64,000 nucleotides of DNA from an uncultured Paracoccaceae bacterium. GTDB lineage: Bacteria > Pseudomonadota > Alphaproteobacteria > Rhodobacterales > Rhodobacteraceae. This document shows, in pieces, positions 50,447 to 59,487 of this stretch; the stretch's first letter is position 1; the number at the start of each line of letters is the position of its first letter. The translations under genes and the position numbers were made by a program. Below the pieces are notes generated by a model, which was not told the origin of the DNA, made no database searches, and was given only the letters and a program-made list of their open reading frames with translations. The DNA is taken from contig CAJJAK010000001.1 in the NCBI GenBank assembly GCA_905182165.1, positions 1 through 64,000 on the forward strand. Reading direction: 5' to 3'.

Positions 50447-51691
50447 TTAGTGTAAGTTTGGTGTAGCACCGGTTGCTTCCTCATCTAACAAGTAACCTTT
50501 TTCAAATCGGTCTAAACGAAATTTCTCAGCTACATCATGGTGTATATCAGTGGCCAAAAGATGCGCAAAGCACCAGCCTGAGGCAGGTGTCGCTTTAAAA
50601 CCACCATAGCACCAACCACCGTCTAAATAGAGCCCTGTTATTGCCAACATCAATAATTGGGGAACCATCCATTGTCATATCAACAATCCCCCCCCAACTT
50701 CTTAATACCTTGGCTTTACCAATCATTGGCATTAAAGCCATTGCGGCCTCCATTACATTTTCTACAGCAGGCAAGTTTCCACGGGCAGCATAAGTGTTGT
50801 ACTTATCGATATCACCACCAAAAACCAATCCACCCTTATCTGATTGAGAGATATAAAAAAGCTCAGCTCCCCAACTAATTTCACAGTTAATGCAAGGTTT
50901 TAAGCCTTCTGAAACAAACGCCTGCAAAACGTGGCTCTCTATTGGTAATTTCAAACCAGCCATACTAGCAACTTGGCTCGTCCTACCCGCCACAGCCATA
51001 CCAACTTTGTCGGCCTTAATTATTCCTTTGTTTGTTTCAACTCCAGTGATGGTTCCATTGCTAATGACCATTCCAGTCACTTCGCAATTTTGTATAATAT
51101 CAACTCCAAGGCGATCAGCAGCTCTAGCATATCCCCAAGCAACAGCATCATGCCTCGCAGTACCTCCACTCGTCCAAGTGGCCGGCGGTGCTCGTGTACG
51201 GATCTCCTTGATTAACATATGGAACAAACTCTTTTAATTGTTCCTTGCTTAACAATTCGGCATCATCTCCTTGGCTAATCATCATATTTCCACGGCGTGC
51301 TAAAGAATCCATCTGCCCATCAGAATGCCCTAAACTTAGGATACCTCTTTGTGACATCATCGTATTAAAATTAAGTTCTTTTTCCATTCCCTCCCAAAGC
51401 TTGAGAGAATGGGAAAAAAACTGGGAATTTCCATCTAACAAATAATTCGCTCTGACAATTGTTGTATTTCTACCAACATTTCCACTACCAAGGTATCCTT
51501 TTTCAAGAACTGCCACATTATTAATTACCATGATTTTTTGCTAAATAATATGCAGTAGCCAAACCATGGCCACCTCCACCAATTATAATAATATCGTACT
51601 TTTTCTTGGGCTCTGGTGTGCGCCAGAATGGTTTCCAGCCGCTAGCTCCACTTAAACCATTTTTAAAAATTTGCCATGCAGAATAATGCAT
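50447..51691 (-). CDS. soxB: Sarcosine oxidase beta subunit (frameshifted, with a short replaced stretch)
   Basis: The flavin-bearing subunit, about 415 aa. It has [40 protein letters not shown] (with the region for covalent FMN), [40 protein letters not shown] and the family C-terminus ATPNLH. Frames change near 51520, 51165 and 50650. At 51165-51207 a G+C-rich stretch replaces the expected residues just before [18 protein letters not shown]. It is the first gene of the operon, and the ATG at 51691 faces gdhA across a 169-bp AT-rich divergent promoter region. Confidence 0.92.
51165..51207 (-). other. G+C-rich replaced stretch inside soxB
   Basis: About 42 bases with roughly 64 percent G+C stand where SoxB normally has a stretch of the type DARFPIxGGLLQRR. 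The minus-strand frame reads [14 protein letters not shown], which does not resemble SoxB, while sequence to either side is well conserved. The source is not recognised. Confidence 0.5.
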
Positions 51692-51860
51692 TTTACAATA
51701 CCAATCACTTCAAATATTTTAATCATAGATTCAACACATGGATCAAGATCAAATAAATCTATCATTTTTATAAAAAAATACATACCATTAAAAACTATGT
51801 TAGCAATACCTCAACTGACAAATGAGTCGTTAATAATTTAATTTTTCAAAAGAGTTTCTT

Positions 51861-53289
51861 ATGGCAAAAAATACAGATATTTCATTTCGAGATAGTGTTA
51901 ATCAAATGTTTAACCAAGCAGTAGATTTAATGGATTTACCAGACGGTTTGAAAGAAAAAATTCGAGTTTGTAATGCGACGTATACAGTTAGGTTTGGAGT
52001 TAGATTACGTGGGGAAATACACACATTTACAGGTTATCGTTCAGTGCATTCTGAGCATATGGAGCCAGTAAAAGGAGGAATTCGTTACGCATTAAGCGTA
52101 AATCAAGATGAAGTAGAAGCTCTTGCTGCGTTGATGACTTTTAAATGTGCGCAGTTGAAACACCATTTGGCGGAACTGAGGGTGGTTTGTGTATTGATCC
52201 CAATGAATGGGAGGAGCATGAGTTAGAACAAATCACTCGCCGTTTTGCGTATGAATTAATTAAAAGAGACTTAATCAACCCTAGCCAAAATGTACCTGCT
52301 CCAGATATGGGCACGAGTGAACGTGAAATGGCATGGATCGCTGATCAGTACCAACGTATGAATACAACGGATATTAATGGTAAGGCATGCGTGACAGGCA
52401 AGCCATTAAATGCTGGTGGGATCGCTGGAAGAATAGAGGCAACTGGCCGAGGCATACAATATGCTCTTCGTGAATTTTTTAGACATCCTGAAGACGTTAT
52501 CCTAACAAACCTAAAGGTTCATTAGATGGTAAAAAAGTTATTATAAAAGGATTAGCAAATGTTGGATACCATGCTGCAAAATTTTTAAGTGAAGAAGATA
52601 ATGTCAAAATTATCGCAGTAATAGAGAAAGATGGAGCAGTCATTAATCAGAAAGGAATTAATGTTGAAAAGCTTCATAAACATTTAAATATTCAAAATGG
52701 TGTCAAAGGTTTTAAAGACGCAACTTATGAAAAAAACGGTGAAAAAATTTTAGAGCTTGAATGCGATATATTAATTCCAGCAGCAGCTGAAGGTGTCATT
52801 CATCCAGGTAATGCAAAAAATATAAAAGCCCCCTTAATTATTGAAGCAGCTAATGGTCCAATAACAGCAAAAGCAGATATTATATTAAAAAATCGTGGTG
52901 TAATTATAATTCCTGATATGTATGCAAATGCTGGCGGAGTTACTGTTAGTTATTTCGAGTGGGTTAAAAATTTAAACCATATAAGATTTGGTAGAATGCA
53001 AAGGCGCCAAGAAGAAGCACGGCATCAATTACTCGCAGATGAAATCAATAGATTGATGCATGCCTCTGGTATCAAAGAGCAATTGTCTAACAAATTTACC
53101 AAAGCCTATTTAAAAGGTGCTGATGAGTTAGAGTTGGTTAGATCAGGTTTGGACGACTCAATGCGGACAGCATATCAAAGCATGCGCGATATTTGGCACA
53201 AACGAGCCGATGTTGAAGATCTAAGAACCGCTGCTTATTTGGTTGCTATCGAACGTGTGGCAGAAAGTTATCGAACTAAAGGTTTATAA
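51861..53289 (+). CDS. gdhA: Glutamate (leucine/phenylalanine-type) dehydrogenase (frameshifted)
   Basis: A Glu/Leu/Phe/Val dehydrogenase of about 475 aa that interconverts glutamate and 2-oxoglutarate with ammonia. It has GEIHTFTGYRSVHSEHMEPV, VPAPDMGTSEREMAWIADQY, the Rossmann motif GLANVGYHAAKFLSEED, and IPDMYANAGGVTVSYFEWVK. Breaks are near 52150 and 52510. The conserved catalytic-lysine motif GGxKGG reads GGTEGG next to the first break, so the Lys appears as Glu. This is either an error or an inactivating change. It is divergent from the sarcosine oxidase operon. Confidence 0.92.
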
Positions 53290-53322
53290 GTAAAATAAAA
53301 ATAAACTGGTTATCTCCCAGTT
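53290..53322 (-). terminator. Possible intrinsic terminator for the minus-strand dehydrogenase gene
   Basis: AACTGG (53304-53309) and CCAGTT (53317-53322) form a six-bp stem with a seven-base loop. On the minus strand the stem is followed by a T-rich tail (TTTATTTTTATTTTAC), as in an intrinsic terminator. The stem overlaps the stop codon of the dehydrogenase gene. Confidence 0.45.
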
Positions 53323-54259
53323 GGAATAATTTCGTAACCCGGTTCTTCTGGCTCTTCATCAGTCATTTCAGAGGCGAAACGTATGAAGGTCTAGCTCATC
53401 GCTGATTTTAAATTCAATCGGTTCTTCAGAATTCTCTTGGTCCATATTTTTATGCTATTGTAGAGCTCTAAATCTTATAAACGAGGATTCTGATCGAACA
53501 TTGGCGCGATCTGCAACCGCCTGAAAAATACCTATGTCTTTTAAAACTAAATCCATAGTAAAACTAATGTCTCTACTTCCGTTTAGGATCACTTGGCTTT
53601 CAGTTTCGTGGACAAATGAAGTGCCAGAGCTAATTCTCATAGCCTCATAAGTTGTATTTAAATCCATTCCTGCTGCCTTTGCTACTACCAAAGCCTCTGA
53701 ACAAGTAATTAAGTTCGCGGTTGCTAGGTAATTTGTCAAAACTTTTAATATTGAGGCTGACCCAAGAAAACCCTGTCATAAGATTTTCTTCAACAGTAAG
53801 TAAAGGAAAAATAAATTCAAAAGTTTCTCGTTCACAACCAGCAAAAATACTTATATTCCCGGTATCTGCTCGATGACAACCACCTGACACGGGGCAGTCA
53901 ACAGGCTGCCCTCCTTTATTCTTAACCAAAGCACCAAGGCGCTTAACCTCTGCCTCATCTGTTGTTGACATCTCCATCCAAACTTTACTGGGCTTAATAG
54001 AATTTAATAAACCATCAGCACCTTCCATTACAGATGCTGATATTGATGGGGATGGTAAACATGTGATGACAACGTCACAGATATTCATCATTTTTCTGGG
54101 AGAATTTGCAATATTAGCGCCAAAGCCTTTAAATTTTTGAACTAAATCTCTATTCAGATCATGTACGTACAAATCAACTTTATTTCTTAATAAACTACCA
54201 CTTAGCTTGCTACCCACGTTACCAAGTCCAATAAATCCAACTTTCATTTTTTTCTCCAT
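53310..54259 (-). CDS. 3-hydroxyisobutyrate dehydrogenase-like protein, interrupted
   Basis: A beta-hydroxyacid dehydrogenase. The Rossmann start VGFIGLGNVGSKLSGSLLR is followed by the substrate motif DCPVSGGCHRADTGNISIFA. The helical domain (ASILKVLTNYLATANLITCS, AKAAGMDLNTTYEAMRISSG, LVLKDIGIFQAVADRANV) lies in a second frame after a break near 53765. The C-terminal tail TDEEPEEPGYEIIPTGR reappears at 53312-53375, but the 40-45 residues expected before it are replaced by unrelated sequence at 53380-53496. Such proteins reduce tartronate semialdehyde or oxidise 3-hydroxyisobutyrate; substrate here unknown. ATGs at 54259 and 54247 are both possible. Confidence 0.82.
53380..53496 (-). other. 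Replaced segment with a Smr-like gene start
   Basis: On the minus strand, from ATG 53445, this reads MDQENSEEPIEFKISDELDL then HTF, the typical opening of the short Smr/MutS2-C-terminal proteins (ELDLHTF). It is preceded by about 50 bases ending in a stop, like the tail of another gene or an intergenic region. It lies between two stretches of the same dehydrogenase and has about the length of the missing part. Confidence 0.55.
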
Positions 54260-54298
54260 ATTACCGCATACCTTTTTTCAATCATTCACAAATCAACA

Positions 54299-54990
54299 TC
54301 ACTCATGGATCGTCATAATTTCACTATCAATTTTTTTTATTTTAGCTACGGCTGGTATCTTTGCCTTTTCAGAAGCCTCACCCACCGCAAGTATCATTAT
54401 AGGTTTTTCTGATCTAGGGCGCGCCAGTAATTCATTTAAAAATCGCATTGGATTTGGAGTATGCGTTAGAATTGAAAGTCCCGCTTTATGAAGAGCAGTT
54501 ATTAAAAACCCAGATGCAATCCCAACACTTTCAGGAACATAATAATTTTTGTATCGGGTCCCATCATCAAAAAAGCCATAGCGCTGAGCAAAAACAACAA
54601 TCAACCATGCAGCATCTTCAAGATGTGGTTTGCTCTCATTTGTTCCTATAGGTTCCAATGCTTTTAACCATTCATCTCCAGCACCTCCAGAATAAAAATC
54701 TTTTTCCTCAATTTCCGCTGCCCTGCGAATTTTAACTTTCATTTCATTATTACAAATTGCAACAAAATGCCAAGGTTGATGATTAGCACCACTTGGAGCT
54801 GTTCCAGCTGTTCGAATTGAATTTTCAATTATACGTCTGTCTACTTTAGTTTTTTTGAAGTCTCGAACTGAATGCCTTTTAGACATCCAATCATAAAACT
54901 CTTTAGATTCGTTTAATCGTTTTTCCTCATCCCAGTCAAACCGATCCGGTAATGAAAGAGCTTGATAATCTAAACCATTTTTAAAAGTCG
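54299..54990 (-). CDS. Nitroreductase-family protein
   Basis: An FMN-dependent nitroreductase-fold protein. It has SKRHSVRDFKKTKVDRRIIE (FMN phosphate-binding Arg), TAGTAPSGANHQPWHFVAI, NYYVPESVGIASGFLITALH and THTPNPMRFLNELLARP. The open frame continues upstream of the first ATG (54886) with family-like sequence (FKNGLDYQALSLPDRFDWDE) to about 54990, but no ATG, GTG or TTG fits there. The true start is therefore uncertain or lost to an indel. Relatives include iodotyrosine deiodinase-like and flavin-destructase-like enzymes. It lies 40 bases downstream-facing from the hydroxyisobutyrate-type gene start, on the same strand. Confidence 0.85.
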
Positions 54991-55086
54991 GAATTTCTCC
55001 AAATATTAAAAAATAATTTTAATTAATTTTAAAATGCAAAGATCAAGATTTAAAAGGAAAAAATGATATTTTCTAACTAGATATTT

Positions 55087-55106
55087 TTACCCACAGGTAA
55101 TCCACA
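55087..55106. promoter_or_regulatory. Two DnaA-box-like 9-mers upstream of dnaB
   Basis: TTACCCACA (55087-55095) and TAATCCACA (55098-55106) each differ from the DnaA box TTATCCACA at one position and lie side by side, 60 bases before the dnaB ATG. A DnaA-responsive dnaB promoter is possible; chance is not excluded in AT-rich sequence. Confidence 0.4.
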
Positions 55107-55165
55107 GGTTTTCCAGATTGCTAGAATCTTTTAGTTAGTTCATAGACTATGATAGGAGATTTTAA

Positions 55166-56655
55166 ATGACCGAAATATCATCGCTCCCAAGCGCTATAAA
55201 CATATCAAAAGAATCTGCACCTCATAACATAGAAGCAGAGCAAGCACTACTTGGTGCCCTTCTAGTTAATAATGATGTATATGATCGAATTGCAAACATT
55301 GTTAATGAAACTCATTTTTTTGATCCAGTGCATGGAAAAATTTTTGAAGTAGCAGCTACACGCATTAAAAATAACTCTTTAGCTTCTCCCGTGACGTTAA
55401 AAGCATTTTTAGAAGATGATCCTGGTTTAAATGAACTAGGGGGAAGCGGTTACTTAGTTAGGCTTGCTGGTGCTTCGATTTCAATATTTGCAACCCGCGA
55501 TTATGCTGAATTGATTAGAGAGCTTGCTACAAGACGTTCATTAATTGAAATTGGAACTGAAATTGCTGGTCAAGCAGGAACAATCGATGTCGATAACCAT
55601 CCAAAAGAGCAAATCGTTGAGGCAGAACAAAAACTATATGAATTAGCAGAAACGGGCCAAACAGGCTCCGGTTTTCAAAGTTTCTTGAAAGCCATTACAG
55701 ATGCTGTAAACATGGCAAATTCCGCCTATCAACGAGAAGGAGGTTTAGTCGGCCCATCAACAGGTTTTACTGATTTAGATAAAAAATTAGGGGGCTTGCA
55801 TAAATCTGATCTACTAATTCTAGCTGGCCGTCCCTCAATGGGTAAAACAGCACTAGCTACTAATATTGCTTTTAACATAGCAAAAAAATACAAAAAAGGT
55901 ACCCTCCCAGATGGTTCTGAAGGAGCAGTTGACGGTGGTGTTGTTGGGTTTTATTCATTGGAAATGAGTGCAGAACAACTAGCTGCACGTGTTTTATCTG
56001 AAGTGGCAGAAGTGCCATCTGACCAGATTCGACGTGGCGATATGACAGAAAAAGAATTTAGAAGATTTGTAGAAGCGGCTAAGTCATTAGAAGCTTGCCC
56101 ACTGTTCATTGACGACACGCCTGCTCTGCCAATAAGCCAGCTTGCAGCTCGTGCAAGAAGATTAAAACGAACAAATGGCTTAGATGTACTCATAGTAGAT
56201 TACCTCCAATTAGTGCGACCAGCTTCTTCAAAAGATAGCCGTGTTAATGAAGTCTCAGAAATTACCCAAGGTTTAAAGGCAATAGCAAAAGAGCTTGATA
56301 TTCCTGTTATTGCCTCTCACAGCTATCGCGACAAGTGGAAAACCGAGAAGACAAACGACCTCAGCTTTCTGATTTACGAGAATCAGGTTCGATTGAGCAA
56401 GACGCTGATATTGTGATGTTCGTCTATCGTGGTGAATATTATAAGGAACGTGAAAAACCAAATGACCATGAAATTGAGAAAATGGCAGCTTGGCAAGCAG
56501 AAATGGAAGAATTACATGGGAAAGCTGAGATTATAATTGGAAAACAACGCCATGGTCCAATTGGTACGATAGATTTAAGCTTTGAAGGCCAATTTACTAG
56601 ATTTGGTAACCTAGCTAAACCTTGGCAAACCCAAAGCCAGGACGACAGATTTTAA
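55166..56655 (+). CDS. dnaB: Replicative DNA helicase DnaB (frameshifted)
   Basis: The hexameric fork helicase, about 496 aa. The N-terminal domain ([20 protein letters not shown]) is followed by the RecA-like domain with Walker [16 protein letters not shown], Walker [12 protein letters not shown], and motif 4 [12 protein letters not shown] in the second frame. The break at about 56311 is a CCC run apparently one base short (expected [13 protein letters not shown]). DnaB is indispensable, so an indel error is the simplest explanation. No intein is present. Confidence 0.94.
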
Positions 56656-56825
56656 GTTAAATAGTATATTTAAGTTAAAAAATCAGAAAACTTTAATTCG
56701 TAATGAAAAGCTGGTAATGTAAGTTTTATATAGGATCAAATTCAGAAGTAAAATAAATGTACTAGGATGCAGGAAGAACTGAATTCTGTTAACAAACACT
56801 TTAAAATAAAAAACAGGAAATATTA

Positions 56826-57863
56826 ATGTCCAATGGAACCCTTACAGTAGACTTAGATGCAATAAAATCAAATTGGCTTGCATTAGATTCTATGTCTACT
56901 AATGCTGTTGAAACAGCGGCCGTAGTAAAAGCAGACGCTTATGGTTTAATAAGAAGTTTATGAAATTTGACGAAAGCTGGTGCCCGAAAATTCTTTGTCG
57001 CGAGTGCAGAAGAAGGAAAAGAAATTAGAGAAGCTTTAGGTGATGAAGCTATAATTTATATTTTCTCAGGACATATGGCTGGCAAAAGCTCAATCTTGCA
57101 ACAAAGCAAATTAATTCCCCTTTTGAACTCACCAGAACAAAATATTAGGCATCAGCAAAACCTACCTACTGAACCATTTGGAGTGCAATTGGATACAGGA
57201 ATGAATAGACTTGGTTTTGAAAGAGCAGATTTCACTGAATTTCTGGAGCTTTATAAAGAAAAAGTTCCTGAATTAGTTATAAGTCATTTGGCATGTGCAG
57301 ATAATAAGGACGATCTTCAAAACACAAATCAATTAAAAGCTTTTTTAGAAATGACTTCTGAACTTAACTGCCCTTTGTCTCTCGCTGCAACAGGGGGAAT
57401 TTTTCTTGGAAAAGAATACCACTTTGATATTTGCAGACCTGGAATTGGATTATATGGAGGAGCACCTTTCAAGGAAGCAAAAGCAGTAGTTAATCTTTCC
57501 CTTCCAGTAATTCAAACTAGAGCTTTAGCTCCTGAAGAAGCGGTTGGTTACGGTGCTACATGGACAGCACATCGACCAAGTTTAATTGCTACCTTATCTG
57601 CTGGTTATGCTGACGGACTAATTCGCGCAATGTCTGGTAGAGCAGTCGTTTACGCAAATGGAATCCCGTGTCCGATTGCTGGACGAGTATCAATGGACTT
57701 AATTACAGTCGATGTAACCCATTTGACCGATATACCAGAACATATGGAAATACTTTGTGAGCAGCAAAGTATAGACCAACTTGCGGATGAAGCAGGTACT
57801 ATTGGATACGAAATTTTAACTAGTCTTGGAAATCGTTATAACAGGAGTTATACTGGGGTTTAA
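56826..57863 (+). CDS. alr: Alanine racemase (frameshifted near the start)
   Basis: A PLP enzyme supplying D-alanine for peptidoglycan. The PLP-lysine motif [11 protein letters not shown] lies at about residue 35. [12 protein letters not shown] carries the catalytic Tyr, with [15 protein letters not shown] and [11 protein letters not shown] also visible. A break with loss of about six bases lies at 56945-56965, just after the PLP lysine. Upstream of it is dnaB; mlaE follows after 18 bases. Confidence 0.9.
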
Positions 57864-57881
57864 CTATTCAGATTTAGGCCA

Positions 57882-58672
57882 ATGACAATATATAAATTAA
57901 TCTCATTATTTTTTAAACCAATTAGCAAGATCAACATTAGATCTTTTTCAAATAATTGGTAAAATTTTTATTTACATTTTAGAAACTCTAACTCATTTGG
58001 TACGACCTCCATTTTACTGGAGAGAGTTTGCATCATGCATTTTTAACATTGGTTATTTGAGCTTGCCTGTTGTTGGCTTAACAGCTTTATTTACAGGAGC
58101 AGCTCTAGCTCTACAAATCTATTCTGGAGGAGCGCGGTTTAATGCTGAGTCAGTAGTACCATCTATTGTTGCCATCGGAATGGTTAGAGAACTAGGCCCC
58201 GTATTAGGTGGTTTGATGGTGGCCGGAAGGGTTTCCGCTAGTATAGCCGCAGAAATTGGTACAATGAAAGTAACAGAGCAAATAGATGCTTTAACTACAT
58301 TGTCAACAAACCCCATGAAAGTACCTTACAGTTCCTCGGGTTTTGGCTGCAACTCTTTCTTTGCCTATTTTAGTAGCAATTGGAGATATAATAGGAATCT
58401 TTGGAGGTTATATTGTAGCGATTAATCGATTAGGTTTTAATAGTGCCACATATCTTAACAATACGTTAAGTTTTTTAGAAAGCAGTGACATAATATCTGG
58501 ATTGGTAAAAGCGGCCGTATTTGGTTTTATAATCGCTTTAATGGGCTGCTATCATGGTATGAATTCAGATCGAGGCGCACAAGGCGTTGGAAAGGCCACC
58601 ACTAATGCGGTAGTCTCAGCAAGTGTCTTAATACTTACTACAAACTATCTTTTAACAGAATTATTTTTTTAG
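57882..58672 (+). CDS. mlaE: MlaE-family phospholipid ABC transporter permease (frameshifted)
   Basis: The permease of the Mla system, which moves phospholipids between inner and outer membranes. It has HLVRPPFYWREFASCIFNIG, LTALFTGAALALQIYSGGAR, IAIGMVRELGPVLGGLMVAG-like GMVRELGPVLGGLMVAGRVS, EIGTMKVTEQIDAL, and the C-terminus GCYHGMNSDRGAQGVGKATT. Breaks lie near 57920 and near 58318 (an extra G after ATGAAA). ATG 57882 (MTIYKLISLFFKP) is a plausible start. No mlaD (MCE-domain) gene is in the window. Confidence 0.9.
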
Positions 58673-58673
58673 A

Positions 58674-59418
58674 ATGGCAGGCTTTATGATATCAGTTAAA
58701 AAAATAAAAAAATCCTTCAATGAAAATATTGTTCTGGATGGTATTAGTTTGGATGTGTCTAAAGGAGAAAGTATGGTTGTTATAGGAGGTTCGGGCACAG
58801 GAAAATCTGTTTTATTAAAAATAATCCTAGGACTTATTAAACCTGACAGTGGTAAAATTTCTATTGAAGGACAGGATATCTTAAATATTGAAAGGACATG
58901 AAACGAGACTACTAAGACCAACAACATTATTTGATAGTTTAAATGTATGGCAGAATATAGCGTTTAGGTTAGTTAAGGGTCAGCATCCCATGAAAAAATC
59001 AGATGCTAAGGATATTGCTCTACAGAAATTAAAAAGAGTTGGATTGAATCCAAACGTTGCAGATCTTTTCCCATCTGAAATTTCTGGTGGAATGCAAAAA
59101 CGTGTGGGCTTAGCCCGCGCAATTGCTGCTAATCCAGAAATCATATTCTTTGATGAGCCAACTACTGGTTTAGATCCAATAATGGCTGGTGTCATAAATG
59201 AATTGATTCGGGAAATAGTTGTAGAGATGGGAGTGACTGCCATCACAATAACACATGATATGACAAGTGTTCGAGCGATAGCTGACAGAGTTGCTATGAT
59301 ACATAATGGTCTTGTTCAATGGACAGGACCAATCAAGGATTTAGAAAAATCCAATGATCCTTACTTAAACCAATTTTTGAATGGAGATTCAAAAGGACCC
59401 ATAGAGGCCATTCGTTAA
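58674..59418 (+). CDS. mlaF: MlaF-family phospholipid ABC transporter ATPase (frameshifted, small deletion)
   Basis: The ATP-binding partner of MlaE. Walker A IGGSGTGKSVLL, signature EISGGMQKRVGLARA, Walker B EIIFFDEPTTGLDP and H-loop TITHDMTSVRAI are present. The two frames meet near 58895, where about 24 bases of the expected Q-loop region (the usual GMLFQ motif) are missing, so an intact Q-loop is not encoded as read. ATG 58674 follows the mlaE stop by one base; ATG 58686 is a reasonable alternative. Confidence 0.9.
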
Positions 59419-59487
59419 ATGCTCAAAAGAAAACAACTAGTACCCTGCAATGGGTAACTTAATATTTACAAATGCTAAGTGAAAATA

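Noticed and set aside
3753..54259. Replaced segments as a diversity-generating retroelement or cassette system
   Set aside because: There is no reverse transcriptase, template/variable repeat pair, recombinase or flanking repeat, and the segments are fragments of housekeeping genes without starts or stops.
55000..55165. A replication origin
   Set aside because: Only two near-consensus DnaA boxes are present, without a DNA unwinding element arrangement or the usual origin neighbours (hemE, parAB, dnaA).
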